From assembly GCA_025084515.1 (NCBI GenBank), contig JAJAGP010003168.1, forward strand, positions 1 through 64,000: a DNA stretch of 64,000 bases. Direction: 5' to 3'. Source of the DNA: Ancistrus triradiatus. Its lineage: Eukaryota; Chordata; Actinopteri; Siluriformes; Loricariidae. Each line of letters starts with the position of its first letter. The first letter of the stretch is position 1. Below are positions 44,641 through 55,991 of this stretch, piece after piece. The notes beneath the pieces were generated by a model, which ran no database searches, was not told the DNA's origin, and was given only the letters and a program-made list of their open reading frames with translations. A program made the translations under genes and the position numbers.

Positions 44641-45335
44641 TGCAAAACATGCTATTGCTAAAACAACAAAAAATGGTCACCTAAGACTTTTGCACAGTGC
44701 TGTACCTCATCTTACCAAAGCTGGAACCCTTTTTGTTTATCCAGAAAAAGCTAAATGGCTGAGAGAGAATGTCTTTATGATTATGCTGAGTGGAATCTAT
44801 GATTATTACCACAGCTCATTGTGTGTTATGGTCATTATGGCAGTGCAAGAATATCATTAACATATGGCAAGAGTGGGCAGATGCAAATTATTGAAAATTA
44901 TGATTTGTCCATGTTGATGGGAAGCAACACAAGGATATGCTCTCACATTAGTGAGAGTTAATTAAACTGCGTTAGTGCCTGTGTACTGAAATTGGAACGA
45001 TTATTGGTTATGTTTATAGAACAGAATAGTAGTGCTGACAGTTTGTTGTTTTAAACCCCATAGACAGACAAACTGTAAAACACATGCTTTATAAAGTGAA
45101 CTCCATACAGAAGACATAGACCCAACTGGAACTGTAGAGCCACATGAATTTTTGCTCAATATTTGCTCAAAGGCACAAAAGGGAGAACATCTTTTCTGCA
45201 TAATTAGATTGCAGTATAAATACACTTTGCAGGATATAGTGTTTGTAAATTGTGTTTCGGGTATTTTGAAATCCAGTTCTTTGAAGTTCAAAACCTATAT
45301 GCAGTACAGAAAGAGCATGACTTAAATGATTGTGC
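44641..45335. other. Non-coding stretch, nothing recognised
   Basis: No supported gene. Confidence 0.35.
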
Positions 45336-45342
45336 AAGATTG

Positions 45343-45526
45343 TGGTGGCCTAGCGGTTAAGGTACTGGACTATGGACCAGAAGGTCTGGGGTTCAAATCC
45401 TGCCTCTGCCAAGCTGCCAGTGTTGGGTCCTTGACCAAGGCCCATAGCCCACAATTGCTTGGATTGTAAGACTGTATAAGTTGTAAGTCGCTCTGGATAA
45501 GAGCGTCTGCTAAATGCTGTAAATGT
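45343..45526 (+). repeat. tRNA-derived SINE with 7-bp TSD
   Basis: aagattg flanks it at 45336-45342 and 45527-45533. Full structure: A box (cctagcggttaagg), B box (gggttcaaatcc), body ctctggataagagcgtctgc and a taaatgctgtaaatg tail. Best copy in the window. Confidence 0.88.
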
Positions 45527-45533
45527 AAGATTG

Positions 45534-47643
45534 GTATTGGCATTTTAATTCATATAGCAGGTAAGAACATTGCTGTGCATTGAAGAGGTTTAGGTTATGA
45601 CCCATATTTTACCTCTTCGCAATCAATGACTATTGCAAGAACAGAGCATGAGTCATCACTTTCTGTTATAGAGAATGACTGATTACAGAAGGAATGGCTC
45701 TGTCATATCTTAGATGTACCTTAGGCAAGCAGCAGCACTGGGCCATCCTGTCTTGTACACTATTCTGGATGTGTGCAGCCAACAAGTATATATAGGAGGA
45801 CTTGGTGCTGACCGGACTTGGTCTCATCAATGTTTATTTTCTTCAATGTTGACTTCCTTCCATGGTCACAGGCCCAGCAGAGGTCACTGTTACAGCACTA
45901 GGAGATTACCCAACTGCCTCTCTCCCTCAGGAACAGACAATTGTGTCGGCATGTGATGTTTGAGCAGGCCAGAAGGCACAATCATGGTTAGGACCCAGGG
46001 TCCCATGGCAGTGAGAAATCATATTAAACAACTGCACCACCCAAGCACCAAAGCACATAGAGATGAGGGTCACAGCCAGTCTCATAGCCTATTCCAGAAT
46101 TTACTGGGTGCTGGCAGGTACACCCTAGACAGGGTACAAGTCCCTTGCAGGGTCTCGTAAGTGTACCACCCAGCCTTGACACTGCAAGCCCAGGCTAGGG
46201 TTCAAATCCAGGTTCTCAGGAACTGATGCTTCTGCAAACCATCGGAAATCTATAAATAAGGTCATCAGTCTGTAATGGACAAACATGGAAAAGTTATAGG
46301 AGATTTATTTGTGTATTTAAAAATATAAAGGCATGACTGGAAACTTCCTATTTAGGAAGCCATTACTCCTGTAATTGCTTTCAGCTCATCATGTTTAGGC
46401 TAAATGCTATGTGGTTATTATAGAACCATTTGTTTTAGCACAGTTATTCCGTTCAAATAAAGTACATTGTCTTTCCTCGGGTTGCAAGGTTTAATTTGCT
46501 TTAACATTCAGTTTCAACTATGGGTTTAAAATGGAAAAATGAAACAGATCATAGAATAAACATTATTTAGTCTATTGTTGTTGTTGTGAGATGAAAGCCA
46601 TTAGATGCGTCAGAATACCAAGAAACTGAAGGTTAATATACGAAGGTGTCCAATACAGAGAGAGAAGATAACAAACTTAAACAACAAACTTCATGATAGA
46701 AAAGAAACACAAGACGGCCAACTTACAGTGGGCTGACAATACCAATTTCATATAACAAAAAAGTTTAGAGATGCTCATATTAACCTTGTAATAAGATTTT
46801 CAAGAAAAAAAGACAACTACAAAATTAGAAAATGTTAATATGTGAAAAATACATTTAAATAAAAAGATGCTTTTGTGTATTGATTGATAGATTTATGCAG
46901 TAAGTACATAATATTTATTTTTAGAAAGAAATTTAAAGGAAAATATGAAAGGAAATACTGTGGGGGTCAAAAGTCTGAGACCACCAGTAAAATGCTTATA
47001 TACTGTATTTAACATTTTTCTCATTTTCTCTCAGTTTAAAGTGATCTAACACTTCTAGACCTCACTGACTTCTGCACACTGTTAAACTTTCTAAGAAATT
47101 TGCCTGAATAGAAAGACTAAAGAGTTAGGTATGCAATGTCAGGTAGACTTAATGATCTATAATAAAGACTTGGAGTCCTGTACCATAAAACATAGTATGT
47201 TCATATCACATAATACCAGGCGCACATGACGATAGGTAGGGGGCTGGCAATGGAATGTAAGTATTGCTGTATGTCTGTAGATACAGTGGCACAAATAACC
47301 CCCCCCCCCCACACACACACACTTACACGCATACACACACACCCACCCACCTAAAGACACAGAGTGACCAAGTGACCAAATCACATGGACTAACTGCATG
47401 CCAGAAATGTTACTGACAAACCTGCTAACTTTTAGCTGACTTGCTATTACAGATGAATGAACACAAACTGGTAGTGTTACCAAATGTTCCACAACATTAG
47501 AATGCTCTCACATTTTACATGGTAGGGACACCTAGGAAAATGGCTTTTTTAAAAAACAAAAACTGTAACTTGTGTATGTATGTGTAGCATTGATTGGCTA
47601 CAGTGATCATTATATCAGTGGAAGGTTCCCACAATGAGAGAGG

Positions 47644-47709
<66 letters not shown>

Positions 47710-48056
47710 ATTTACTTTTCACCACAGTGTGGTGCTCTCTCCTCAGCTTTTTGAGACCTGCCGGTTAAAATAAGAAGTGGAATGTAGTTCAGATCGATGG
47801 TACTCATTTAAAAGCATACAGCTGGCTAGTGCTTGTCCCCTGAATCACTCCTCCGAGACCGGAGTCTTTCACTGAGTGTTATGCTGTGATTTCTCAAACA
47901 TAACAAGGCCAAACTTCACATGCAGGCTCCTGACATTACAAGGTCTTCTGTTGTATCAGTGAGGAACAGGAATCATTTTACCTATCCTTTGAAGTACCTC
48001 CACTACCTCTGTGTCGTAATTGTTGTCCAAATTAGCAATTCTGGTTGTGGCTGTTT
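45534..48056. other. Intergenic sequence with a repeat fragment and microsatellites
   Basis: 46010-46230 is a SINE/LINE-tail fragment (caccctagacagggtacaag). 46960-47010 is a Tc1 end (gtcaaaagtctgagaccacc). A C-run plus CA repeat is at about 47299-47342 and (GT)n at about 47648-47707. No gene is supported. Confidence 0.45.
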
Positions 48057-48147
48057 CTGTATAGATATATTGTTTTCTCTCTCTCATAAATAAATTGACA
48101 AAGAATTTAGCAATTTATTTATGACCGAGAGAACAATGTCTATACAG
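48057..48147. repeat. 91-nt imperfect hairpin
   Basis: 48057-48098 and 48111-48147 are nearly complementary (ctgtatagayattgttytctc ... cataaataaattg) with a loop of about 12 bases. It could be a small palindromic MITE or a hairpin RNA. Transcription is unknown. Confidence 0.6.
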
Positions 48148-48723
48148 CAAATATTTACACTAAAGAAAGAAAGCTAAATTAACCTAAACTAAACCATCGT
48201 CTGAATACTACAATCGAACCCAGAGTCAAACCAATCCAACATACCTAATTCTGGGAAATGCTTCAGATGGCAAATAATAAGACAGCTGTAGCCTATTTCC
48301 ATAATTTATTGTGGGTAAAGATCCTAAGTCTCTCCTGCGTATTTAAAACCATACCTACTTTCAATTATGTCAGCACAATCAGGCACAAAGACTTCCATGT
48401 TCACTCAACATGCATTACTTCACTGACTAGTAAAATGTTCAAATGTACATGTAAGCTTTGAATATAATAACAAGTAACTATAGGTTACTCACTGGTAAGA
48501 GGAAAGTGAAGGGTGAAGGTAGAGGCAAAAATGGACAGGCATCTACATCTACTACCCTGCACTAATGCTCTAATATTAATAATAATTTGATGCTAGACTG
48601 AGTTTTCAGGTAACCTTCAGTATAATACGAGTTAGTAGGTTAGGGTATTAAAATACCTCATACATTATAAGGGGAATCCAAATAATGGGAGGGTTTTTTT
48701 TATTAATTAATTAATTATTTGTT
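48148..48723. other. Non-coding stretch, nothing recognised
   Basis: No supported features. Confidence 0.35.
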
Positions 48724-49885
48724 TGTAATTCTAACAAATCACCCGAACAGTGAGCAGGAATCGGTGCAGGTTTTTAATGAATAACCAAAAGATACACAGG
48801 TAACTGATAGGCAAACCAAAACCCGAAAAACAACAAGCTAAAGAACACAACCGAGGAAAACACAGGGAACCAAGATATAAACAAACACCAAGCCGACTAC
48901 ACTAAGGAACCACCTGCTAATGCTAAGAGCAGTGGAGCACAGGGATAAACATATAAACCAGGAGAAAAGGTCAGAGGAAGTCCTCAACAGGCGAAGAGGT
49001 GAAACCTGAGCGACATCCACCACGGATGACGGAGCAAAACCTGGACATAATCCTTACTGGAAAATAGAGTGAAGCTGCAATTAAATCACACAGATACACA
49101 GAGCACAACCTGGACATAATCCCCTCAGAAACAAAGAGCAAAAACCAAAGCATAATCCATGAAAGGTAATGGACAAAAAAACAAACGCACTCGTTACACT
49201 CAGGCACTGCCAAGCTAACACCTTGCAACCTGCGTCTCCCACCGCTGAGTTCATATGCAGTGTAAACCGGCTGTTTTCAAAAACTAATCCGGGTCCGGGA
49301 CCATCCGGCATCCCGCATTGGTTGGTGGGACCCATGTGACCCATTGTGGGCCATGGTTCGCTTCGCCCACAGTGCCGAGCATGCGAAGCATGACATATCC
49401 CCTCCCAAGGAGTCTGCAACGGAGTCAGGATGACTCCAAGAGCCCCTCCCGGTGCCTCTGGCGGTTTCTTACTGGGGCAACACCTGGGGTGGGGTGGGGT
49501 GGGGCTGATTTAGAAATGGAAGTCGCCCTCATGACTGACTCTGGAACATAAATCCCCCTCGCAGCTGACTGAAACAGAAATCATCGTCACTGGCACGGGG
49601 ACAGAAGTCGTCGTCACCGTAACAGGCACAGAAGTGAACGTCACCTTGATGACTGACTCTAGGACAGGCGCCGAGTTGACGGGCTCTGAGACGTACGTCG
49701 TCTAGACAGTCAGGCATAGTCTGAACGGTCATTGTCTGGCTGGTCTTTGTGATGGGCGTCGTCTGGATGGTCTCTGGAGCAGACGTGCTCTGGACGGTCT
49801 CTGTGACAGGCATCCTCTGGACTGTCTCTGGAGCCGACGTGTGCAGGGCAGGTACAGATGTCCTTGGGATAGGCACTGGGACAGA
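48724..49885 (-). mobile_element. Gypsy-like LTR element remnant: repeat tail plus 3' LTR
   Basis: Read on the minus strand: a tail with 36-nt (12-codon) repeats (SAPET(V/I)Q type, 49860-49700), a purine tract (GGGAGGGGATA) at about 49395-49405, then an LTR-like TGTCATGCTTCGC from about 49393 to about 48724. It shares gtgcaggtttttaatgaata-like terminal sequence with the LTRs at 12.9 and 23.5 kb. Gag and the 5' LTR are missing; it abuts the opposite-strand element at about 49890. Confidence 0.5.
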
Positions 49886-50310
49886 TTCCTTCGGGAACTA
49901 CGCTTCTATTATATTATTTTGTTATTTGTTTATTATATCTTCAGTTTGTTTTCCTTTTATTTATTTAGTTTTATTTTAGTTATAAAAACCATCTGGAGCT
50001 ACCTGCACTTGGGTCCCAACCAATTTATATTTTTGTTTATACAGTTTGTCATTGCTTTTTATGGCGAACCATAACAGAATGCAGCGACCAGTAAAGGGAC
50101 CCAGTGTTAGCTCCTGGACCTCCAATTTAGAGGTCCCCAGTTTCCGCGGTTGTCGGGTTTGTTTACCCTAGGTCTCGGCTGGCCTTTGGGGGGGGGCCAT
50201 TCTGTGACTACGGCTGAGTCACAGACCCTTTTTCCATCTGGACCCTACCAAATTGCCCAGCCCTCGCCGTTGTAACCGTCGGCGTCCTTCTGGGGTTCAG
50301 GTAGTTCTGG

Positions 50311-50592
50311 ATGTGCCCACTGTCTACCTGGACCCCCAGCCACTTATTCCTGCCCCGGAACCAACCAGCATTTTTTAACATCCTGCAAAGTTCCCGGGGG
50401 GTTCAGGAATATGTGGCTGAATTCATTGCCCTGGCTGAGGTAAGTGGCTTGCATGGACCGTCCCTCATTGAGCCATTTAGATTAGGTCTCAATGAGGATG
50501 TGGACATCGAGCTGTGCTTCCTTCCACCCACCTCTTCCCTTGACAACCTGTTCGAGCTGGCCAGGTTGGTGGAGATCCGAACAGCATGCTAG
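50311..50592 (+). pseudogene. Gag remnant of the LTR element
   Basis: 94-codon frame with GVQEYVAEFIALAEVSGLHG ... PFRLGLNEDVDIELCFLP ... LDNLFELARLVEIRTAC, aligning with the Gag at 14556-15233 (YVxxFxxxAxxSGxxx). Stops right after this core; no zinc knuckle or protease follows. Confidence 0.65.
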
Positions 50593-50639
50593 GAAGAGGA
50601 CGGGCCTCGTTTCCAACAGCTCGAGTCCACCCGGTCTCA

Positions 50640-51340
50640 TGCCTGGGCCCCGCATCTGAGCAATTAAGCACCATGTCGGGGTATTTAGCACCGCCTAGTT
50701 CCGTTCAAGAGCACGCCGTACCCGTAAGCTCTGAAGATGAGCATGTAGCGCCCCCTAGATCTGAACCAGGGCTCGCCACGCTCTGAGCTTATGAGCTTGC
50801 CACGTACCAGAGCTTGCCACACCTCTAAGCTCTATAATAGAGCACTCATCACCGTCTAGCTCTGAACCCAAGCAATTAAGCTCCGTTCCAGACTTTGCCA
50901 AGCTCACACGCCCCGCATCTGAGGAAATAAGCTCCATGCCTGGGCATATACAGCCCCCTGGTTCCATACCTGGACTCACCGCGCTCACAAGCCCGCATCT
51001 GAGCAGGTAAGCTCCATGCCTGGGTATTTAGCGCCGCCTGGCCCCGTACTCTACGTCGAGCACCCTGCGCCTCTAAGCCCCGCATGTGAGCAGGTAAGCT
51101 CCATGCTTGGGCATTTAGCGCCACCTACTGCCACTGTAGAGCACGCCGCGGTCGTCCCTGTGCCACCATTGCGGCCGTGGCTGTGTTCTTCTGTCCGCCT
51201 GGCCAGACGCCTCGTGCCCACCTCTCTTGGGGATCTCGCTGGGCCGAGTTTTGCCCCTGAGCCACCAGCGTTGAGCTCCACCCTTGAGCCGTCAAGCTCC
51301 GCCCCTAAGCCACCAGCGCCGAGCCCTGCCCTTTAGCCAC
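50640..51340 (+). repeat. Tandem-repeat tract downstream of Gag remnant
   Basis: Units of 80-88 bp around ctgagcaggtaagctccatg: starts near 50918, 50998 and 51086, with an older one at 50653. Pro/Ala-rich in frame. Counterpart of the tract at 13860-14640. Confidence 0.65.
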
Positions 51341-52159
51341 TGAGCTCTGCTCCTGAGTCGCTGGGTTCCTCTCCCCAGCCGCCGGCACTCACAATTTTGC
51401 CCTTGAGCCGGACAGGTTGGTCTCTGAGCCCAGACTGGGAGTTGGTCCAGCCATGACTTGCCCTACCCTCCTCTTCAGCCCCTTTTTCAAGGCCTTTTCA
51501 GCCTACTGGTGCCTCTCTGTGTGGCTAGGGGAGGGGTTTGTTGCGCTTAGGGGCATTGAGACTGTCAGGGATCACTCTCTAGCCACTAATGGCCAGGAGT
51601 TATCCCGGTTTGGCGGCATGAGCTGCAGCAGTGCGATCGCGCATAGGGTAGGGTCAGTTTTTGTTTTATTTTCTTTTACTTTTACCGAGCTGCTCTGGCA
51701 GTTCTGAGCCCCCGCTGTCTCTCTCATGCCCCCCCCCCCTCGCCGCGATCGGGCGAATTAAGTCCCTGATCACGCGTAGAAGAGGACGTTCATCATTGTT
51801 CATTTCCCCGCAACCGTGTCACAATCCCGCGGGCGCTTTTAGACATGGCTTGAGAGGCATGCTTTCGCAGAAGCTCCGGTCAGGCTTTTGCGCACTGTGC
51901 AGGCATGGGACCTGAAGCGCCGGTTGCGCACTGGAGGCACAGCGTAAGCGCGCTCGGAATAGTGGCGCAGTACGCTTACGGCGTGCATTTTCATTTATTT
52001 AGTTTTATTTGTTTATTATATCTTCGGTTTGTTTTCCTTTTATTTATTTAGTTTTATTTGGGTTATAAAAACCATCTGGAGTTAACTGCACTTGGGTCCC
52101 AACCAATTTATATTTTTGTTTATATGGTTGGTCATTGTTTTTTATGGCGAGACGTAACA

Positions 52160-53482
52160 GGACTTCAACAAATCGGAGTTCAAACAGCTTTCTGGAACCA
52201 ATTAAGTTCGGCTTTCACAGTATTGTAGTAAAAATATGTAAAATTATAGTTAACAACAATCAAAGGATTAAGTAAAAGCAATGCCAAGATTATTGCCAAA
52301 AATGTATCCACTATCACGTTATTCCACTACATGATCATTAAGTGGCATAACCAGTTAAAACCCCTTTCCATACTTACAAATCAAGAAGAGATGATTCCTC
52401 TCTTACCATAAATTTTGAGAGCAGCAATCCATTCACCACCTGGTTATGTGGTAGTTACAAAGGTTATATTTTTTTCCATCAAAAGTTAAATGTATCATGA
52501 ACTGATGAATTTAATGAGTGTTTGGTAGAGCGGTCTATACAGTATCATAGCGGAGATAGGGAAAGGATACTATGATAAGCAATGGTAAGTTAATGTTTAA
52601 AACACTCACATTAATCTATAGTTGGCCTAAATCATTAACACAAAGCTTGTTTTATAATAAAGTGTTGTAACAATCTCATGCAATTTAGTGAGTAATGGAT
52701 TGAAAGTGAAAAGTAAAAGCAACAATTACTCTATTGATGAAGTCTGAGTACTAGCATAGCCGCTAAGCTAACTGCAGACTGTGTTCTGGAGCATTCAATT
52801 CCTGTTTTGCTTTCGGGTTGGCTCTTATAAACTAACCTTTTTAGGACCCATGGAGACTTGTTTGCACTAAGAATACTGTACTGTAGATGTAAAAATAAAG
52901 AAAAACATGATAACAAAAATTATTCTCTGTGGGCTATTGTGAATCACTGCGTACTGAATCGTGGCTCATGAGTCATGAATCAAGTTTTGGTTGAAACGAG
53001 TCATGAGGCTGGGCTCAATACAATACAACTTAAGCAAGTGCATCGAGTACCGAGCAGACAACGAGAACCGAGACACATTTTTCTATTCAAAATGCATCGA
53101 GAACCAAATTCGATGAGGTCTGAGGTAGCTGAGAACCAAGGTAGCACTGCATAATCATCCCATGACTTGTGTAGTAATGTACTTTGAATTAGCTTGGATT
53201 GGTAACATGTGTTCACGTAAAAAATAACATTTCAATTGATCTACTCATTCCTTAGAGACCAAAAACCCCTTTTATATAAATTAAATAGGCAGAATGTCTG
53301 ACTTACCTGTTTTGTGCATAATAGTGGATCCAACCACCTCTTTTCAGCAGCAGATAATGCTTTAGATTAATTCCATGCATTGATATCCAAAAATAAAGAA
53401 CACTATCACTTTGTAGACTATTCTCAACAGCAATATCCCATTATGGTTCAAGTGCCCCAATTAAAAAATAAATAAATACAAA

Positions 53483-53513
<31 letters not shown>

Positions 53514-53525
53514 CTCTCTCTCTCA

Positions 53526-53574
<49 letters not shown>

Positions 53575-54179
53575 CCCAAACTGTTATTTCCATATGAATT
53601 ATTCACTCAGACTTCCCTTAATTTTAGCTCCTTTTATTATAGTTTGAGTCCATGACGTTTAAATTCTTCATGGTCCCACAGTTTACAACCCAAATTTCTT
53701 AGTGACAAATAGTTCCCTAATTGGCCTGTCTTCAATCAGTGCTATATTGCAAAATGAATAGGGGAAAGAAAAATGAATAGAATGAATGTATGTATTCATA
53801 GCTTGTTAGTGTAATGAATGGAACTAAGATATACAAAGCCCGAAATGAATAATTGATGTGTTGTATAATTATTCAGTTTTTAAAATAATTATAGTCTTTC
53901 TGGTGTAAAAGTGTTCATCTGCCTTTCAGCTCGGTTTGTAGTCTTAATGAATTGCGCACATTTTTATGTCCAAGTTCACCTTATTTTCCAGACCCACACT
54001 GGTTTCCCTTCTATAACTCTTGTCATTGCTTGTCTGTGTCAGGGCGTATTCATCAACTATGCCTGGTTGCCTTGTACCATGCCAGAGTCATCCAACAACC
54101 CTTCTAACTTGGCAATGTCTCTGAAGGTGTACTCACACTAGACGATCTGTACGGTTCAGTTGGACTTGGGCACAGTACG
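52160..54179. repeat. Intergenic sequence with (CT)n(CA)n microsatellite
   Basis: The microsatellite is at about 53485-53572. No gene is supported. A lone splice-donor-like minus-strand site at about 53305 has no convincing acceptor. Confidence 0.45.
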
Positions 54180-54500
54180 GATGTATTGTGATAGCTAACA
54201 ACATGCCAGAAAGGTTACTAGCACCTCAGATGCCACAATTAACTTCATGATGTTTACAAGGTCCCAAAACTGGATAGGGTTTTTCAGTGCATGCGGGACA
54301 TTTGTATCATGGATGTGCAGCTGACAAATCTGCAACAACTGTGTGATGCTATCATGCCAATATGAACCACAATCTCTGAGGAATGTTTCCAGCACCCTGA
54401 TGAATCTCTGCCATGAAGAATTAAGGCAGTTTTGAAGGCAAAAGGTGGCCCAACCCAGTACTAGGAAGGTGTAGAGTGTGTACATCTATAAGACAGAACT
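54180..54500 (+). mobile_element. Tc1-like transposase C-terminal fragment
   Basis: Plus-strand reading MDVQLTNLQQLCDAIM ... ISEECFQHPDESLP, then RIKAVLKAKGGPTQY, the C-terminus of a Tc1 transposase. No ends preserved. Confidence 0.65.
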
Positions 54501-55730
54501 TGTCTTATACGCAACTAGCATTCTGTTACTTCCCTATTTATTATTTTTTACATATTTGTTATATACACCTGATTAGTAGGTGGAAGACACAAATGTCAAT
54601 TCAGCACAATTCATAGAGTAGCAGAGACCATAAATGCACAGCGTTTTATCCTCAGAGGATATTTCTGCATTGGAGAGTGGAACAAACTCATTCATTTCTG
54701 GAGTCTAGGTGACAGCAGTGCTTCCTGGCTGCCATAATTGTTATAGCATATACTTTAAAAGCTTTTAAAATCAGAAATTCATGCTGTTTCTGAAAAATAA
54801 AAACACCCATAACCTATTTAAACCCAGTAACCCTGTTTACCTTAGCAAGAGAGGCTACAATTTGGACTTATTTAGCCCAAAACTTCAGGGAGGATTCTTC
54901 TCTGTTCTTGGGGTGTGAAAATTAAAATGGTAAAAAGCAACAAGATATTGGTCTTCACTGGACATAAAAATTTAATGACAATATTCATTATGATTAGTAA
55001 TCAATAACTGGTCATGAGAAGGAACAGCTTGGGGGAGTACAGCAACCACTATTCAGGACTAAAATTTGGATTAGACAGATTGGGGAAAGAATCATTATCA
55101 ATCAGGTTGCCAGTGGGGTCGTATATCTAATCATGTCTGGTTTTTCAGAGACGTTTACAGGAAATGCAACCCACTTTTTTCCTAGTTTTTCCTGACCTAA
55201 AATTACGCTCATTAAGATTTCTTAAAACAAGTTAAAGGATATTATGCTGTATATTATGACTGATATACAGCATTATGATTACACTCAAAAAAATGCTGGG
55301 CTAAAAACAACCAAATTTGGGTAGTTTTTAACCCAGGTGCTGGTTAAATATTGGACAGAACACAGGGTGGGTTAAAATATCCCAGCAAGCTGGGTTGCAA
55401 AATATAACCAAGCAAGATAGATTGCTCAACTATACCACATATTTGCTCATTCTGACAAGGATGCTGGATTAAAATGACCCAGGAAATTGGTTTAACCTAT
55501 CAACCCAACACTTGTTTATGTTGACCTTTTTGTTGGGTTTATTTTACTTACCAAATGTTACTTTTTAATAATAATAAATTAATCATTAAATTAAAAATGA
55601 CCAGATGCTATCAGTCAATACTCATTTAAACCAATTAAAGAGATTTAAAGTAATAAATAAATAAATAAATAAATATGTAAAGAATTTAGATTTGAATAAA
55701 TAGACGTAAAGAATAACTAGAAAATATCAG

Positions 55731-55781
<51 letters not shown>

Positions 55782-55991
55782 TAATAGTTGAAAAAAGACA
55801 ATATTAAATCTTAGATGTGAGAAGAAATGTTCCTCTCTCAGGGTATGTCCTGCTGATTTCTGCCTGTCTAAGCTGTTACACCATAATGGTTCCAGGCTAC
55901 AACACGAGGACAACCAAAATAATCAATATGGATTGATTGTAAGTTACAACAATGTTTATTTAAAAAAATTAACTTCCTAAAAGGTACTTAC
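54501..55991. repeat. Intergenic or intronic sequence with AT repeats
   Basis: 55271-55560 is a fish repeat rich in ctgggttaaaa-like motifs (tgctgggctaaaaacaacc at its start). A (TA)n tract is at about 55734-55771. Downstream exons of the gene at 55992 may lie here or beyond the window; none was found. Confidence 0.45.

Larger units (their letters stand above)
49900..52159 (+). mobile_element. Gag-only Gypsy-like LTR element, 5' LTR truncated
   Basis: The 3' LTR is 51539-52159 (TGTTGCGC ... CGTAACA), preceded by a purine tract (aggggagggg). The last about 165 bases of the 5' LTR are at 49912-50076 (shared tttattatatctt ... ggttataaaaaccatctgga; the shared tataaaa could be its TATA box). Internal: Gag remnant, then 80-88 bp tandem repeats. 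Same layout as the element at 12.87-16.67 kb, on the opposite strand. No pol genes. Confidence 0.7.

Noticed and set aside
44420..44860. 146-codon plus-strand frame
   Set aside because: Chance fusion of a Tc1 C-terminal piece, a piece of another Tc1 family and unrelated sequence.
48838..49419. Overlapping minus-strand frames
   Set aside because: Lie in an LTR-like block; no coding features.
53290..53400. Possible minus-strand exon before a strong donor at about 53305
   Set aside because: The donor (AACAG|GTAAGT) is good, but no convincing acceptor exists and no reading fits the phase-2 pattern of the gene to the right.
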